Counted from the stretch's first letter, positions 45,613 to 56,927 are shown. The stretch: DNA of 64,000 bases from Timema cristinae (GCA_039000515.1 JBCFYV010002255.1:21931963-21995962), one strand, 5' to 3'. The notes: generated from the sequence alone by a model not told the origin. A program made the numbers and translations.

Positions 45613-45863
45613 TCTGCCTCGGTGGCCGCATGGTCTAAAGAGTCACTCTCGTGCTAGACTAAACTACCAATGACAGGGCGATCAGGTTCAAATCTTGGTC
45701 GGATTTATTGATGGTGGATTGTCTAAAATATTTTTCCACTCTACCTCTACGCATATGCAGATACACATCCTATAAATTCATCCTTCCTCATCCCTAACTC
45801 ATTAGTTCAATTTGTTCATGATCGTATAATTTGAAAGTGTAATAAGATGCGGTGCTAAAAAAA
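45613..45863 (+). repeat. SINE family C copy
   Basis: Head CTGCCTCGGTGGCCGCATGG, B box CAGGTTCAAATCTTGG (45684-45699), body and shared tail ending ATGCGGTGCTAAAAAAA. Three bases separate its tail from that of the next copy. Confidence 0.88.
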
Positions 45864-45866
45864 TGT

Positions 45867-46113
45867 CTTAGCACCACGTCTTACTACCCGTTTGGATTAC
45901 ACACTTATAAACTAATTATGCTAATGATTTTAGGGATGAGGAAGGTTATATTTATAGGAATTGTACTCACATTTGCATGGAGGTAAAATGGAAAAACATC
46001 TAGAAAAAAAACCTTCAGTACACCTGACAAAGATTCGAACCTCGATCTCCCCGTCATTGTTAGTCTAGTCTATTGGAGAATAGCACCTTGGACCATGTGG
46101 CCACAAAAGCGGG
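45867..46113 (-). repeat. SINE family C copy
   Basis: Tail TTAGCACCACGTCTTACTAC, reversed B box AGATTCGAACCTCGATC (46031-46047), reversed head ACCATGTGGCCACAAAAGCG. Tail-to-tail with 45613-45863. Confidence 0.88.
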
Positions 46114-46280
46114 TTTAACAAGTTCTTATATTATGAATGAAAAATGACAGTTAAATATCACATGACTTGACCAGACTAGATAAGATTGTGTCTTTGTCCT
46201 CTTATTGGTGCAAGCGAATGGGTGTTATTGCATTTTTTTCTAGTAAATCGTGTGCTAATCTATAGTATACTTGTATTCAT

Positions 46281-46420
46281 TAGCACCGTTGCCTAATACC
46301 CGTTCCGGTTATAGACATAAGTAAGTACTAATCAAGATAATATGCTAAGGATGATGAAGGTTAAATTTAGAGGAAGTAATTACACCCAAGTAGAGGATTG
46401 ATGATAAAAAATAATTTATG
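46281..46420 (-). repeat. SINE family C/B copy, head lost
   Basis: Tail TTAGCACCGTTGCCTAATAC, spacer and ATGATGAAGGTTAAATTTAG body, then loss of the head half. Confidence 0.65.
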
Positions 46421-46606
46421 GTTTATACATTAATGCTCTTATTTATAACTGCGTACAATGCATACGAGGGATGACACGTAGTGACAAAAAGTAAAATAAT
46501 AACCCACACACTGACAGCCTGATTAAAACTTCCTGCTATCTCGTTCAGAAAAGAGTTAAACATATAGATAGGTCATGTTTTACAATTTTGTTTTAACATC
46601 ATCACT

Positions 46607-47142
46607 ATTATTATTATTATCACCACGTCTTACTACCTGTTCAGGTTATAAACTTATGTACTATTTACACTAATGGGCTGGGAATTGGAAGGGTTGAATA
46701 TAGAGGAATTGGACTCGAATTTGCGTGAAGGAAGAGTGAAAAACCATTTATGAAACACCACTCCCAGTTCACCCGAGAGAGATTAGAACCTTAATTTACC
46801 CGCCTCGGTGGCGTAGTTGGCTAACACCTTAGTAGTGTTGAGATCGGCTGCTGAGGACGGGGAGATCGAGGTTCGAATCTCGGTCGGATGAACTGGGGGT
46901 GGTTTTTCCTAAATGTTTTTCCACTCTCCTTCCACGCAAATTCAGGTTCACTTCCTTTAATTCAACCTTCTCAATTCCTAATCCATTAGCGTAATTAGTA
47001 CTTAAAGCGTATAACCCGAACGAGTAGTAAGATGCGGTGCTAAATAATAATAGTAAAAAAAAAAGAATCTTGATTTCCCCGTCCTCGACAGTCTAGCTCA
47101 ACACGCAACTAGCACGTTAGCTAACATCATCACCGAGGCGGG
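46607..47142 (-). repeat. SINE family B copy split by a younger SINE
   Basis: The left half 46607-46797 has the ATT tail, shared module and body up to GATTAGAACCTTAATTT. The right half 47064-47142 resumes with AGAATCTTGATTTCCCCGTC and the reversed head GTTAGCTAACATCATCACCG. The interruption is the plus-strand SINE at 46798-47063. Confidence 0.9.
46798..47063 (+). repeat. SINE family B copy, nested
   Basis: Best-preserved B copy: head CCCGCCTCGGTGGCGTAGTT, B box GAGGTTCGAATCTCGG (46868-46883), body, shared module, AAATAATAATAG and A-rich tail. Flanked by AGAACCTTAATTT (46785-46797) and AGAATCTTGATTT (47064-47076), a 13 bp target duplication with two differences. Confidence 0.92.
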
Positions 47143-47179
47143 TTTCATGGACAGAGGATGTGAAACCTGTTAGTACAAT

Positions 47180-47250
47180 TAAACCCCAAGGGACCCGACC
47201 TGTATTCGAACCCCGATCTCCTCGTCATTAGTAGTGATTCCTTAGACCAG
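47180..47250 (-). repeat. SINE head fragment
   Basis: GACCTGTATTCGAACCCCGA and the reversed head to TTAGACCA remain. The next bases (CAGATGTGGGCAA) look like a hAT terminus, so a transposon may cut the SINE here; no partner end found. Confidence 0.5.
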
Positions 47251-48235
47251 ATGTGGGCAATATATTTTTCAGTGTAACCACAGGTGGGGGCGAATGAGAA
47301 GTGAAATAATCTTCACACCTTGTTAAAAATTGAGAAATTAGGTCACTCAATCTAACATTTAAAACGACACACTGTTTGAACAAGTTTATTCAAAACATGC
47401 ACACTTTGACTGCTCATTTACATCTGACACGTAAATAATGAATAATGCTCAAATTAGAAATTTAAGACAATTTAATGTGACATCTGACAAACCTTTTGCT
47501 ACAAGCTACAACCAGCATACAGTGTCAGGAAAAAGTTTATTTTACTTTTAGAACAAATTCAAATTCAAAAACAAATTCAAATTCGCCACACTTTTACGGC
47601 CAATTCACCACTTGTGGCGGCTAGCGACAGGTTTTCCCACCTTCGCCTTCGATCATTCAGCCACTGTAGCAGGTTGTCATTATTATGTTTAGTTACGTAA
47701 TATACAGATTTTTTTTATAATGCAAACGTTTTAATTAGTTTTACTGGTTAAGTACAAAAGTGGTAAATATGTAGGATTAAAAAAATCATCTTTTAGTACA
47801 TAGTGAAAACTTATAAAATATTATAGGATAAAAAAGTATATTATTTTTATAATAGTATGGTATCGATATCTTTCCTCCTAATCCAAAAATTGGTAATTGA
47901 TCGAAACTTTTTTTTTACAGTAATAAAGATGATTATCATTACATTTCTTTCACCATCACTCCCCTATTCAGATACACACATGTTCACGTTTAATCTCATG
48001 GATTCTTATTAGATCTCTTCTGAGTTTGAACTGATTAATTATATAAACGAAATGCTGCTCCTCAACAGAAAGTTCCTTATGACTGGGACGAGTCCACTGC
48101 CTTGGCATTATCTATCATAAACTGAGTCTTTTAATAAGTATGAATCGCGTTTATACAGTGTGTCCAATTGGAGTACGACCTTGATTAACTGTGACTTTCA
48201 CGATGTTACCTACTTTGTGAATTCGAAACGAGATT
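47251..48235. other. AT-rich spacer, possible hAT-derived DNA
   Basis: No frame recognised. A short AAATTCAAATTC tandem lies at 47553-47585. Confidence 0.4.
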
Positions 48236-48545
48236 CTGCTCTGAAACAGTCTAAGAATTATCATAATTAGAAGCCAATGTACGAAAGAGAAAGAGAGGGT
48301 AATAAATTAGCAGTTCATCATGCAAGGTCTCTCGTTTTCTTGCTGATAATTCTTCTCCTCTACCCCTGACTAATATACACACTCAATCTTCTATTTGCGT
48401 CTGAACCACACTGAATTGAATTTCAATTCTAATTTTTTCATGTTTCCTATTCTAAATAGACTTATGCTACCACGGAATATTTAATCTACATCTTGGAAGG
48501 AAATTTTCGCCAATAAACCAAATAACCTGAGCCTTAGATGATTTT
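48236..48545 (+). repeat. Interspersed repeat family I, copy 2
   Basis: AGAAGCCAATGTACGAAAGA, TCTTCTCCTCTACCCCTGAC, AATAGACTTATGCTACCACG and ATAAACCAAATAACCTGAGC match family I order. Confidence 0.65.
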
Positions 48546-48987
48546 AAAAACATATGTTTTAAAAAAAACTACTTCAAGATCATAAAAATAATTTTGTGAC
48601 AATTTGAGACAAGTTTTATAATTATTTAAGAAGTCCTGTTTTTTATTTAAATTATATATATTCTCACAATATTTTGTAAAACAGTATTATTGTATTATTT
48701 AGAATCAATTTGTATGGAAATTTATGTTTTAATTAGTACATTGTTTCACTCATATTTTACCATTAATCAACTCATCTATTTCTAAGCGATCTTTATAATT
48801 TCTAAGTTTTAACTTTATAAAAATCATAAATATTTCATAATATAGAATAAGCAGTAATTAAAAGAATCTTGTACAACAAATTGTTGATGTATAAATCATA
48901 GTCACCAAGTGAGAAAATTCTCTTCGGATTATGTATATACAAACTTTCAAATAATATTTTGAAAAAACTCTATGAAAAAAACGTTAA

Positions 48988-49229
48988 TACAGTAGCCCCA
49001 TGGCTTCTTTGGTGCTGACTGACAGCTCACATTTGACTTCTGACAGTCAACATTTAGGTATATACCTAAATTTTGACTGTCAGAAGTGACAGCTGCTAAA
49101 CACAAGTTTTTTCAGATCATATGGTTTGGCGTAGGAATACATAATTTGGTCTGGTAACGTTTCAAAGCCGTCAGCTGCTGTCAGCTGTGAGATGTCAGTC
49201 AGCACCAAAGAAGCCATGGGGCTACTGTA
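48988..49229 (+). mobile_element. TA-target MITE, copy 1
   Basis: Element 48990-49227 (238 bp) flanked by TA. Ends CAGTAGCCCCATGGCTTCTT and its near-perfect inverse, at least 32 bases long. Inside is a second inverted repeat (CTTCTGACAGTCAA...GACTGTCAGAAG) around AGGTATATACCT. Non-coding; TA target and end style fit Tc1/mariner-type mobilisation. Confidence 0.92.
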
Positions 49230-49793
49230 CATTAACATGGCAAACATGGCAGCTATATTACAGTTAGGCAACGACCTTCACTCAAAAGAAAAAATAAATC
49301 AACTGTGATTGCAAAATGTCATAACAATAATGAAAGTGTCGTCATTCCTTCAATACGCTGTGCAAATCAAACTTGTCGGCAAATAATGGTAATTTATAAA
49401 ATAGTAAAAGAGTAGAGAAAAACAAGTTTTCATCCATTTGTACATAAATGTGCAAATATAGTGCATGCAGTATTTTATCATTGAAAATAAAAAAAATATT
49501 AAAAAGTCTTAGTAATTAATGCTTAATAAATCCATCGGCGTGATTGAATGCCAAGGTAGATAGGATATAAATCAAGGTTTCTATTTATTTCTCGACACCT
49601 GATTGGACCTTGAATTCTTAACTAGTTATGTCCAGTTTAATTTTATAGGAAAACTTTCTAGTTTCTAGCTTTATAGTTCTATATTTAAGGGTACCTCCTA
49701 CATGAATATAAATAATAACAAAACCCCTAAAACAGTCCACAACTATCTTATAATTTTATGTTGGGACCCGTTTAGAAAAATACCTAAAGAATG

Positions 49794-49795
<2 letters not shown>

Positions 49796-49829
<34 letters not shown>

Positions 49830-49975
49830 TTAGTATATATATATCTCTTAGTATATATATATATATATATATAAATATATATATACCTAAAGAAGGATAT
49901 ATATATGTATATGAAGGCTATATATTATATATATATGAAGGCTATATATATAGCCTTCTTAAGGTATAGGCTATA
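49796..49975. repeat. TA microsatellite with embedded palindrome
   Basis: (TA)n runs at 49796-49826 and 49853-49872, then GAAGGCTATATATATAGCCT-type fold-back words at 49913-49970. Confidence 0.8.
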
Positions 49976-50370
49976 TATAAAGCAATTATTTGATCTCACA
50001 TCTGCTATATTTTGTATTAAACATCGTTTAAAATGATTTAATTTCACTTTATCGTGAGATTTATTTCGATTATAAAACTAAAATTGTGAGATTTTTAATT
50101 CCAAAGGGTATTTATGACTTTCCAAATAAGGTGGTATTTCTGGAAGTTTGCAACGTATCTCCAGCACTTTGGAGGTTGGACCCTTTTAAATAAAGAGCTA
50201 ATTTATTAGTTTGTTATGAATTATGATTATTCTAACTTTTCCTTGTTTTAGAAAGAAAGTAACTACGCAATATGTGTCCTAAATGGACAAACTAATAAAA
50301 ATAAAAATAATATATGAATTTAACCTTAAGTTGCATACATTAATATGACTGAATGAAAGCTAATTCTTTA
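49976..50370. other. AT-rich spacer
   Basis: Nothing recognised. Confidence 0.5.
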
Positions 50371-50509
50371 CCCGCTTCGATGGCCACGTGGTCTAACGCA
50401 TTAATCTCGCAGTAGACTAGACGGCCGAACTGGGAGGTCAAGGTTTGAATCTCGGTCGGGTGTACTGAGGGTGGTTTTCCAAAATTGTTTTCCATTCTCA
50501 TTCCATTTT
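50371..50509 (+). repeat. SINE family C copy, 3' truncated
   Basis: Head CCCGCTTCGATGGCCACGTG, B box AAGGTTTGAATCTCGG (50440-50455), body to CATTCTCATTCC. The common 3' module is absent. Confidence 0.82.
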
Positions 50510-50827
50510 TAAATGAATATATCAAGCTTGAACTGTAACAATTTAAGTTAAAGTAAGTAAAAAATGCTTGGGTATTTTTTGTTAAGATTTTATCAAGTTC
50601 TCAACTAAATTTGATTTCTATACATGTTTTTTCACTTCCTTTTACACAATTTTAAAATAAAGGCTAAAAATTTTCTGGAGCAGCACGCCCACTAATCTTA
50701 GCTATGAGCCACCTCTGTATTATAGTGAATTAATATATCGTTCAAGTTTATTATAATACAATGGTTTCCAGCCTAGGTGTTACTACCCATTTTAGGATCA
50801 TGCTTTGTCTGGATAACATGCTTGTTG

Positions 50828-51092
50828 GGTGACCTGTTGGTCTAGGGGTAAGGTGTCAGACTTCTGTGCTGGCGGCCGGGGTTCAATCCTCGGTCCCGGC
50901 ACGGATTTATCTGATTACCAAACCCTTCCTTCACCTCGGACAAGACATCTTGTGAATGTGGGGAATGCCAGGCTGCCACCGTGGTTCGGATTTCACGTTA
51001 AACTGTAGGTCCTCCATTTTCATCTCACAATCACCCTACCATTATACATTAGCGTAAGTGCGTATAACCCGAACGGTAGTAAGACGCGGTGC

Positions 51093-51128
<36 letters not shown>
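50828..51128 (+). repeat. SINE family A copy, reference quality
   Basis: Full plus-strand copy: GGTGACC start, A box TGGTCTAGGGGTAAGG, B box GGTTCAATCC at 50880-50889, body with ATGTGGGGAATGCCAGGC, shared module (CCGAACGGTAGTAAGACGCG) and (TAA)n at 51103-51127. Transcription would be by RNA polymerase III from the internal boxes. Confidence 0.95.
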
Positions 51129-51131
<3 letters not shown>

Positions 51132-51427
51132 TAACATGCTTGTTGAGGCATTAATGGTATACGTTTTCAAGTGATCATAATTAATATAGGAAAGTGCAAA
51201 ATTCAAATATAAATAAAAGGGGATAAAACCGGCAAGCTACTGCTTAATTTCCTTCTGGATAACCAACATTGACAGTTATTTGCTGACTATCTAAACTGTT
51301 ATAGTCTCGTGTTTGGGTGAACGGCTCTTCTAGTATGACCTCCAAAATACTTTCAAGGCTAGTTGATTCTCTTTTGTGACATCTTAATATTATTAAAATA
51401 ATGATTATATAATCAATTAATAGTAAA

Positions 51428-51735
51428 TAGTCGACCTTGTTGGTCTTGAGGTAAAGTAATTGCCTCAGGACTCGATTTTCTTGGGTTCAAACCAAGTTAG
51501 GGTCGATGGATTTTTTTTTTTTAGTAATAAAAATCCATAGTAAAACTTCCTTCGGAGGGGAAGTAAAGCCGTCGGTCCCAAGTCGATTGTGGCATTTAAA
51601 AGAACCTTGGAAGGTTTGTGAAAATACCTCTCCTGGCAAAATTGGTAGGACCTTTCGCTCTTTCTTATAGAAATTATCGTGTGCTGATATAATCAGTTGA
51701 TTCTGAGAGTGCACTTCAAATACTACAAATAAATA
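51428..51735 (+). repeat. SINE family G copy 1
   Basis: Head TTGTTGGTCTTGAGGTAAAG, B box GGGTTCAAACCAAG (51482-51495), then CTTCGGAGGGGAAGTAAAGC, CTTTCGCTCTTTCTTATAGA, GCTGATATAATCAGTTGATT and ACTACAAATAAATAATAAAT end. Matches 62735-63025. Confidence 0.75.
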
Positions 51736-51764
51736 ATAAATAGATATGATGGATAAAAAAAACT

Positions 51765-51950
51765 TTTGTGGGCACGTGGTCTTCCCGTCACGCTCGTTAA
51801 TTGGGTTTGTCGATGATGGCGAAGTCAGAGCTTAGATTCCAGCCAGGACCACCCTAGGGATGATATTTCTACCTATCCCTCTACGCAAATAATGGTACAT
51901 TTACTACAAATTATACCTATCCCATTAATAATCTAGTTAAATCCAAATAA
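51765..51950 (+). repeat. SINE family C-like copy, degenerate
   Basis: GGCACGTGGTCTTCCCG head, GATGATGGCGAAGTCAGAGC, body TACCTATCCCTCTACGCAAA and CCCATTAATAATCTAGTTAA. Old copy; tail lost. Confidence 0.5.
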
Positions 51951-52499
51951 TGGATAGCAGCTCTTTAATATATGTAGGGGGCACATTGTAATCTAAACAG
52001 AAAGTATTTAAATAAGGAGAAAACTATGCTACAACCTTGACAAATAATCAAGAACTATTGAGGATAATATGTGTCGATGATTAAAGATAAATATAGCTAC
52101 TGCATTTTTTTTTATTTAGTCCTAAAAGATTTTTTATTAAAAAAACTATTAAGTATTTTTCATATACACACCTCCTATATAGTTTTAATAGTGTTCAAAT
52201 ATCGATAAACTTGACATTCTTCAACGGAAAACTGCTGAATTCATAACAAAAAATAAGAAAATGTAACAATTAATAAACATCGATACATTATCTTAGAAAG
52301 GTTGTTGAAAATATTAACATAAAAATATTACTTGTTCTCGAGAAAACGGGTATTTCCAAACGTATGATTTTCCTGCAAAACCTGTCGTGTAGCTAGCGCC
52401 CTCTACGGTGTCCGTGATCCATCTGTTCTTGTTTGCTTAGACTTGCACTCGTCAGGGCCAAGATCCTTAAGCAACTTACTTGGTGATTTATACGTTTTT
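51951..52499. other. AT-rich spacer
   Basis: Nothing recognised. Confidence 0.5.
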
Positions 52500-52825
52500 T
52501 TATGTGGGTTGCATCTTATCTTGACACACTTAAGCACACTAAACAGTATCACACTTAGACACTAATGTACGAAATAGAAAGAGAGGGAGTAAAATGATTA
52601 GTTCACTCTACGAAGCCTCTTATCTATGTACTGATAACACTTCCCCTCTTCCTCTGACGACTATACACACTCACTCTATTATTTGTGCCAATACCACATT
52701 GACTTTTATTCCAAAGTTCTATATTTATTTTTTACTCTTCTAGATAAACATAATGCTTCAACAGACTTTTTAAATCTACATCCTGACATGAAATAATATA
52801 CACTGTTACAGATAAACCACATTTG
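52500..52825 (+). repeat. Interspersed repeat family I, copy 3
   Basis: Starts GTGGGTTGCATCTTATC and carries TTAGACACTAATGTACGAAA, CCCCTCTTCCTCTGACGAC, CATAATGCTTCAACAGACTT, CTACATCCTGACATG. Closest partner is 6612-6950. Confidence 0.72.
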
Positions 52826-53009
52826 TAGTGTAGTGGGAAAGGCTTATAAAGTGTATCTATCAATAGTTTTATTGGAGAAGCTTCGTAACTGTCGAAGCTG
52901 GAATTTTCTTTCGAAGCTGAGTAGAAGTTTTCAAAATTTCACGCAAATTCTACAATTTACTTCTAAAGAAAATCCACATTTTCTTTACATGTCTTTTGAG
53001 TCTATATAC

Positions 53010-53203
53010 ACCCACTTCGTCGACCGTATGACCTAAGGCTTCATTGAAATAGGATGGATTTTTGAAGAAGGGGAGATCAGGGCTCGAATCCAATTCGGAT
53101 GGGCGGAAAGCAGTTCTTCCTAAAGGGTTTTTCACTCTCCATTCACGCCAAAGCCGGTACATACATTTATTTTAAATTTAATTTTTGTCATCCCTACAGG
53201 AAA
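53010..53203 (+). repeat. SINE family C-like copy, tail lost
   Basis: Head CCCACTTCGTCGACCGTATG, B box AGGGCTCGAATCC (53080-53092), body CTAAAGGGTTTTTCACTCTC, then ends near GTCATCCCTA. Confidence 0.7.
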
Positions 53204-53365
53204 AGCGTATTTAATACATACCAGTGGATTGTGCAGTAAATGTTGCAATTTCAAGTTAGTAATTTCCTAGCATAATATTCCAGGGAGACGTGAACAAATA
53301 ATGACTGTACAGATTAAATCAAGCAACATATATTTGATAGAGATTAAACAGTGAAAAATACATTT

Positions 53366-53667
53366 TATTAGCACCACGGTGACCTGGTGGTCTAGGGGTA
53401 AGGTGTCGGACTTCTGTGCTGGGGGACCGGAATTAAATCCCCGATCCCGGCACAGATTTATCCGATTATCAAACCCTTCCTTCACCTCTGACAAGACGGG
53501 TATTAATCACAACTTGTGAATGTAGGGATGCCAGGCCTCCATCGTGGTTCGGATTCCACGTTAAACTGTAGGTCCTCTATTTTATCTCACAATCACCTAA
53601 CCTTTTCATATTTGTGTAAGTGCGTACAACTCGAACTGGTAGTAAGAGGTGGTGCTAATAATAATAG
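53366..53667 (+). repeat. SINE family A copy
   Basis: Head from 53378 with an intact A box (TGGTCTAGGGGTAAGG) but a damaged B box (GGAATTAAATCCC). Body and shared module are present, tail GTGCTAATAATAATAG. The 12 bases before the head (TTATTAGCACCAC) are the reverse of the common tail, so it may sit inside an older inverted copy. Confidence 0.88.
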
Positions 53668-53668
53668 T

Positions 53669-53903
53669 TATCATCACGTTTTACTACCAGTTAGAATTAC
53701 ACGTAATGTACTAATCACGCTAGTGGTTTTATGGATTAGTAAGATTATATTTAGAGGAAGTGTACCCGCATTTGTGTGGAGGAATAGTGAAAAACTATTT
53801 CGGAAAAAAAAACCTCAGTCCACCCGACTGAGAATCGAACCTCGAGCTCCCCATCATCGGCATTCTAATATACTGTGAAAGTAGCACCGCCACAGACTTA
53901 GGT
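53669..53903 (-). repeat. SINE family C copy
   Basis: Directly abuts the A copy tail-to-tail. Tail TATCATCACGTTTTACTACC, body, reversed B box GAGAATCGAACCTCGAGC (53830-53847), eroded head. Confidence 0.8.
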
Positions 53904-54683
53904 GAACCATGTAATGGTTATTAATATGGAAGTGAATATAACTTGCCCATTCTAGAAAATTAATTAATTACCTCAATCAAATAATATTGGTAGAATATGT
54001 GTTGAAACCGACTATTATAGCGGTCAATTTGTGACCACAAAATAATATTTAAAGATAAAGAATAATAAAAAATAATATAAATAAAATGGTTGGTTTGTTT
54101 GGGAAATACAAATTTTTGCAGTGATTTTTCGATTTGTTTCACTATAATATTTGAATAAGAATATATATACATTTTTTAAGAGGATTTCCAGCTTTTGTGC
54201 TGCGTACGCATTACAGTGTACAAACATTATTTGCATACGTCATACAAAAAACTCCGATTTGTGTGTTGGAAAAAAGCTGTAAATTCATTAGGAAAATAGG
54301 ATTTTTCCTTGAACGCCACTATGTTTGTCAAAATCCTTGTTCACAAACCTTTAAAATGGGTGTTCGTTTGCCGAAATTTGTTCAAAAGTTTTCTCGTAAT
54401 TTCAATTACTGGAAATTGCTTCATTAATTTATATATAATACTTATAATATACACCATAATATATCAAATATATGGGTGTGTATTTATGTGGGGATGGGTG
54501 GGTGTAGCCCATGCATGAAGGGAAATGCAGTTAAAAAAAAAGTAAGGGCTTATATGTTTAGTTTCAAAAAAATAGCACTAAAAGTGAAACATCAGGACTC
54601 TGAAAATAAAATAGTGGTTTTAAATGAACTTAATGAAACGAGACTAATAGACCCCAAGCGGTCATTAATCATTCATATACCTG
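53904..54683. other. AT-rich spacer
   Basis: Overlapping short frames on both strands (for example 54197-54427 plus) show no family pattern and are A/T driven. No gene called. Confidence 0.45.
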
Positions 54684-55775
54684 CACTGTAAGAAATAATC
54701 ATAAATTTTCCATACAACAATATTGTATTTCTCCCATACTTTTTAAAATACCATACGGACATCGGAATTTTCCCGTATGTCTATCGAACATTTCCAATGC
54801 ACCCAAAAGTATCCATACATTTATATGGGAAAATTTCAACTTGAATGGGAAACACCGATTCGTAGCTCAGTGCGCGTGCGCTATAATAGAGAGAGAGACA
54901 CGTTTGTCTTCAAGTTCAGAAGAAGTTCGCCATATTTGTTTAGAGAAGAACATAGTGTAAATAAAAAAGTTATCGAATTATTAATTTTTTTGTTAAAGTA
55001 GTATATTTGCTGCTGTATTTTCTCACCAATTAGTGAAGAACAAGTTAATTATTTATGAATATAATTCATGATGTGAAAAATGGAGGAATCTCGCTTGTTT
55101 AACCTAACTTTGTAATAAGAACAAAACACCACGTGGCAGTTGTTTATTTTGTGATTCATATTGTTTTCATTTTGTATAGAGATTGAGCTATTATTTTCCT
55201 ACATGTGACTAAAGCTTAGTAAAATAGGTGTATCATTTCTAATATCGAAAAAGATTAGGTATCCTACCAAACTATTTTATTAACTTAAAATATAGGCTGT
55301 GTCTGAATAGTAGCGCACTTTTACCCTAGTGCACTTTATTTATTTAAAGGGCGTAAGTCCTTTTTGATGTTGTCTGAATTCTTTTAAAGTGATCTGATGT
55401 GATGTGCTCCTTATATGCACTTATAGGTAAAAAGATTTTAAAGTGCCTAAATAAGTATTATTTGTATGGTATGGGAAAAATACCAATCAAGTATATAAAA
55501 ATCACAATCTTAATGGCGGTCAAATATTAATTTTTTTCCATACACAGGTATGGGAAAAATACCAACGAAGTATAAGAAAAATACAATCAACATAAAGGAG
55601 AAATTGTATTTTTTCCATATCCAAACATGGGAAAAATACCGACCCAGTACATGAAAATCACTACCGACGTGTGGTACTTTTCCCATGGCTGTGTATGGGA
55701 AAACTTCAATACTTGTATGGGTTAATTACTTCCAATACATGTATGGGAATTTTACCACAGATTTTTCTTACAGTG
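54684..55775. mobile_element. CACTG-ended DNA element, 1.1 kb, unclassified
   Basis: Left end CACTGTAAGAAATAATC and right end GATTTTTCTTACAGTG are inverted repeats. Between them the motif TATGGGAAAAATACC and its variants occur at least eight times, in both orientations (54728, 54826, 55458, 55549, 55628, 55680, 55693, 55748 regions). No transposase frame recognised; no clear target duplication. The frame at 54777-55001 has no family pattern. Confidence 0.6.
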
Positions 55776-56380
55776 TGGTTCACCTCCAAGAATTTAATAT
55801 GTATTAGCAACGGACTAAACGTTTAGTCAATCCTCCAAATACTAACCAGAATACACCTTTAAAAGGTTACCAAGAATATATAAGAAAACGTGATCTCACT
55901 AAAATGGTTTTCTGGTAAAGGACCTGATGGATTGGAAGATAAAGTAGGTATAGAATCATAACTTATATTTTCAGTTATATGACGAAAAAACATGTTCTCA
56001 CTAAAATAAATTATTTATATCTTATACACCACTTCATGAAAATTCGTGCAATTTCGGCACTTATTTCTTTTCCAAACAATACGATTCCCTGCCGTTAGTC
56101 AGAAATAAAGAAGAAATAAACACTTCTTAAAGTGTTTTTATATTTCATAGTTTAGTGAGAAATAAATTGTTTGGCATGTATTTATGATTGTATGAACTAG
56201 AGAGCCTGATCCCTCAATATTCCTATCGTAAGTGTAGTGTTTTTTATTTATTTTTTTTCAGATGATGGCATTACTGGCCGGGAGGGACATTACATCCACT
56301 TTGTTCATTTGTATGTTGACAATTTGCTACTTAGGTGGCACAGAGCATTTCCCAGGGTACATATATGAGGGTTGTCTACA
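55776..56380. other. AT-rich spacer
   Basis: Nothing recognised. Confidence 0.5.
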
Positions 56381-56577
56381 TACCGTACTCACAATGAGAT
56401 GATTTGATGATAGTGAGAATGGAGATGTGATCTAATGGAAGTCTTGAACCTAGTTTAATCCTAATTAATCAACCCCTGGCGACCGTTGCGATAATACCCA
56501 AGAAACCAGCCGGGAATCGAAACCGGGACCCCCAGGTTTGTAGTCAGGTACACTATCCACTACATCACGGGCCAAAT
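56381..56577 (-). repeat. SINE family D copy, tail lost
   Basis: Minus strand: A-box region GTGATGTAGTGGATAGTGTA, B box CGGTTTCGATTCCCGG (56512-56527), then TTTCTTGGGTATTATCGC and the body. The shared module is not seen at its left end. Confidence 0.75.
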
Positions 56578-56729
56578 ATGGCAGGAGAAATTTCTCTTTG
56601 GATTTCAAGTTGCATCTCCAATAATTTCTCTTTGGATTTGAAGTATATATTTTTTGTTTGTGATCAATAATTAAGACCGAAAACAAATGAATACTATATT
56701 CAAAAGTGCATTATATTAGTAGGGAATAA

Positions 56730-56835
56730 ATATTATTCTTCACGCAGATTAAGGCGTCAATCTAACTATATATTAAAGCGTCAATCTCACTATATATAGT
56801 GAGATTGACGCCTTAATCTGCGTGAAGAATAATAT
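56730..56835. repeat. 106 bp near-perfect palindrome
   Basis: The arm TATTATTCTTCACGCAGATT onward (56731) is inverted exactly at the right end (AATCTGCGTGAAGAATAATA to 56834). The centre is CACTATATATAGTG. A part of the left arm (GCGTCAATCT) is duplicated, adding a bulge of about 24 bases. Confidence 0.95.
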
Positions 56836-56927
56836 GTATATATATAAAAATTTACAAAAATACGCCTAGGTTCTCCAGCGATTGCCTAGAATTTTAAGTT
56901 CACATCCCAAGAGATGATTTACTAAAC

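Noticed and set aside
47244..47650. Complete hAT element starting CAGATGTGGGCAA
   Set aside because: No inverted partner or duplication was found; only a possible end.
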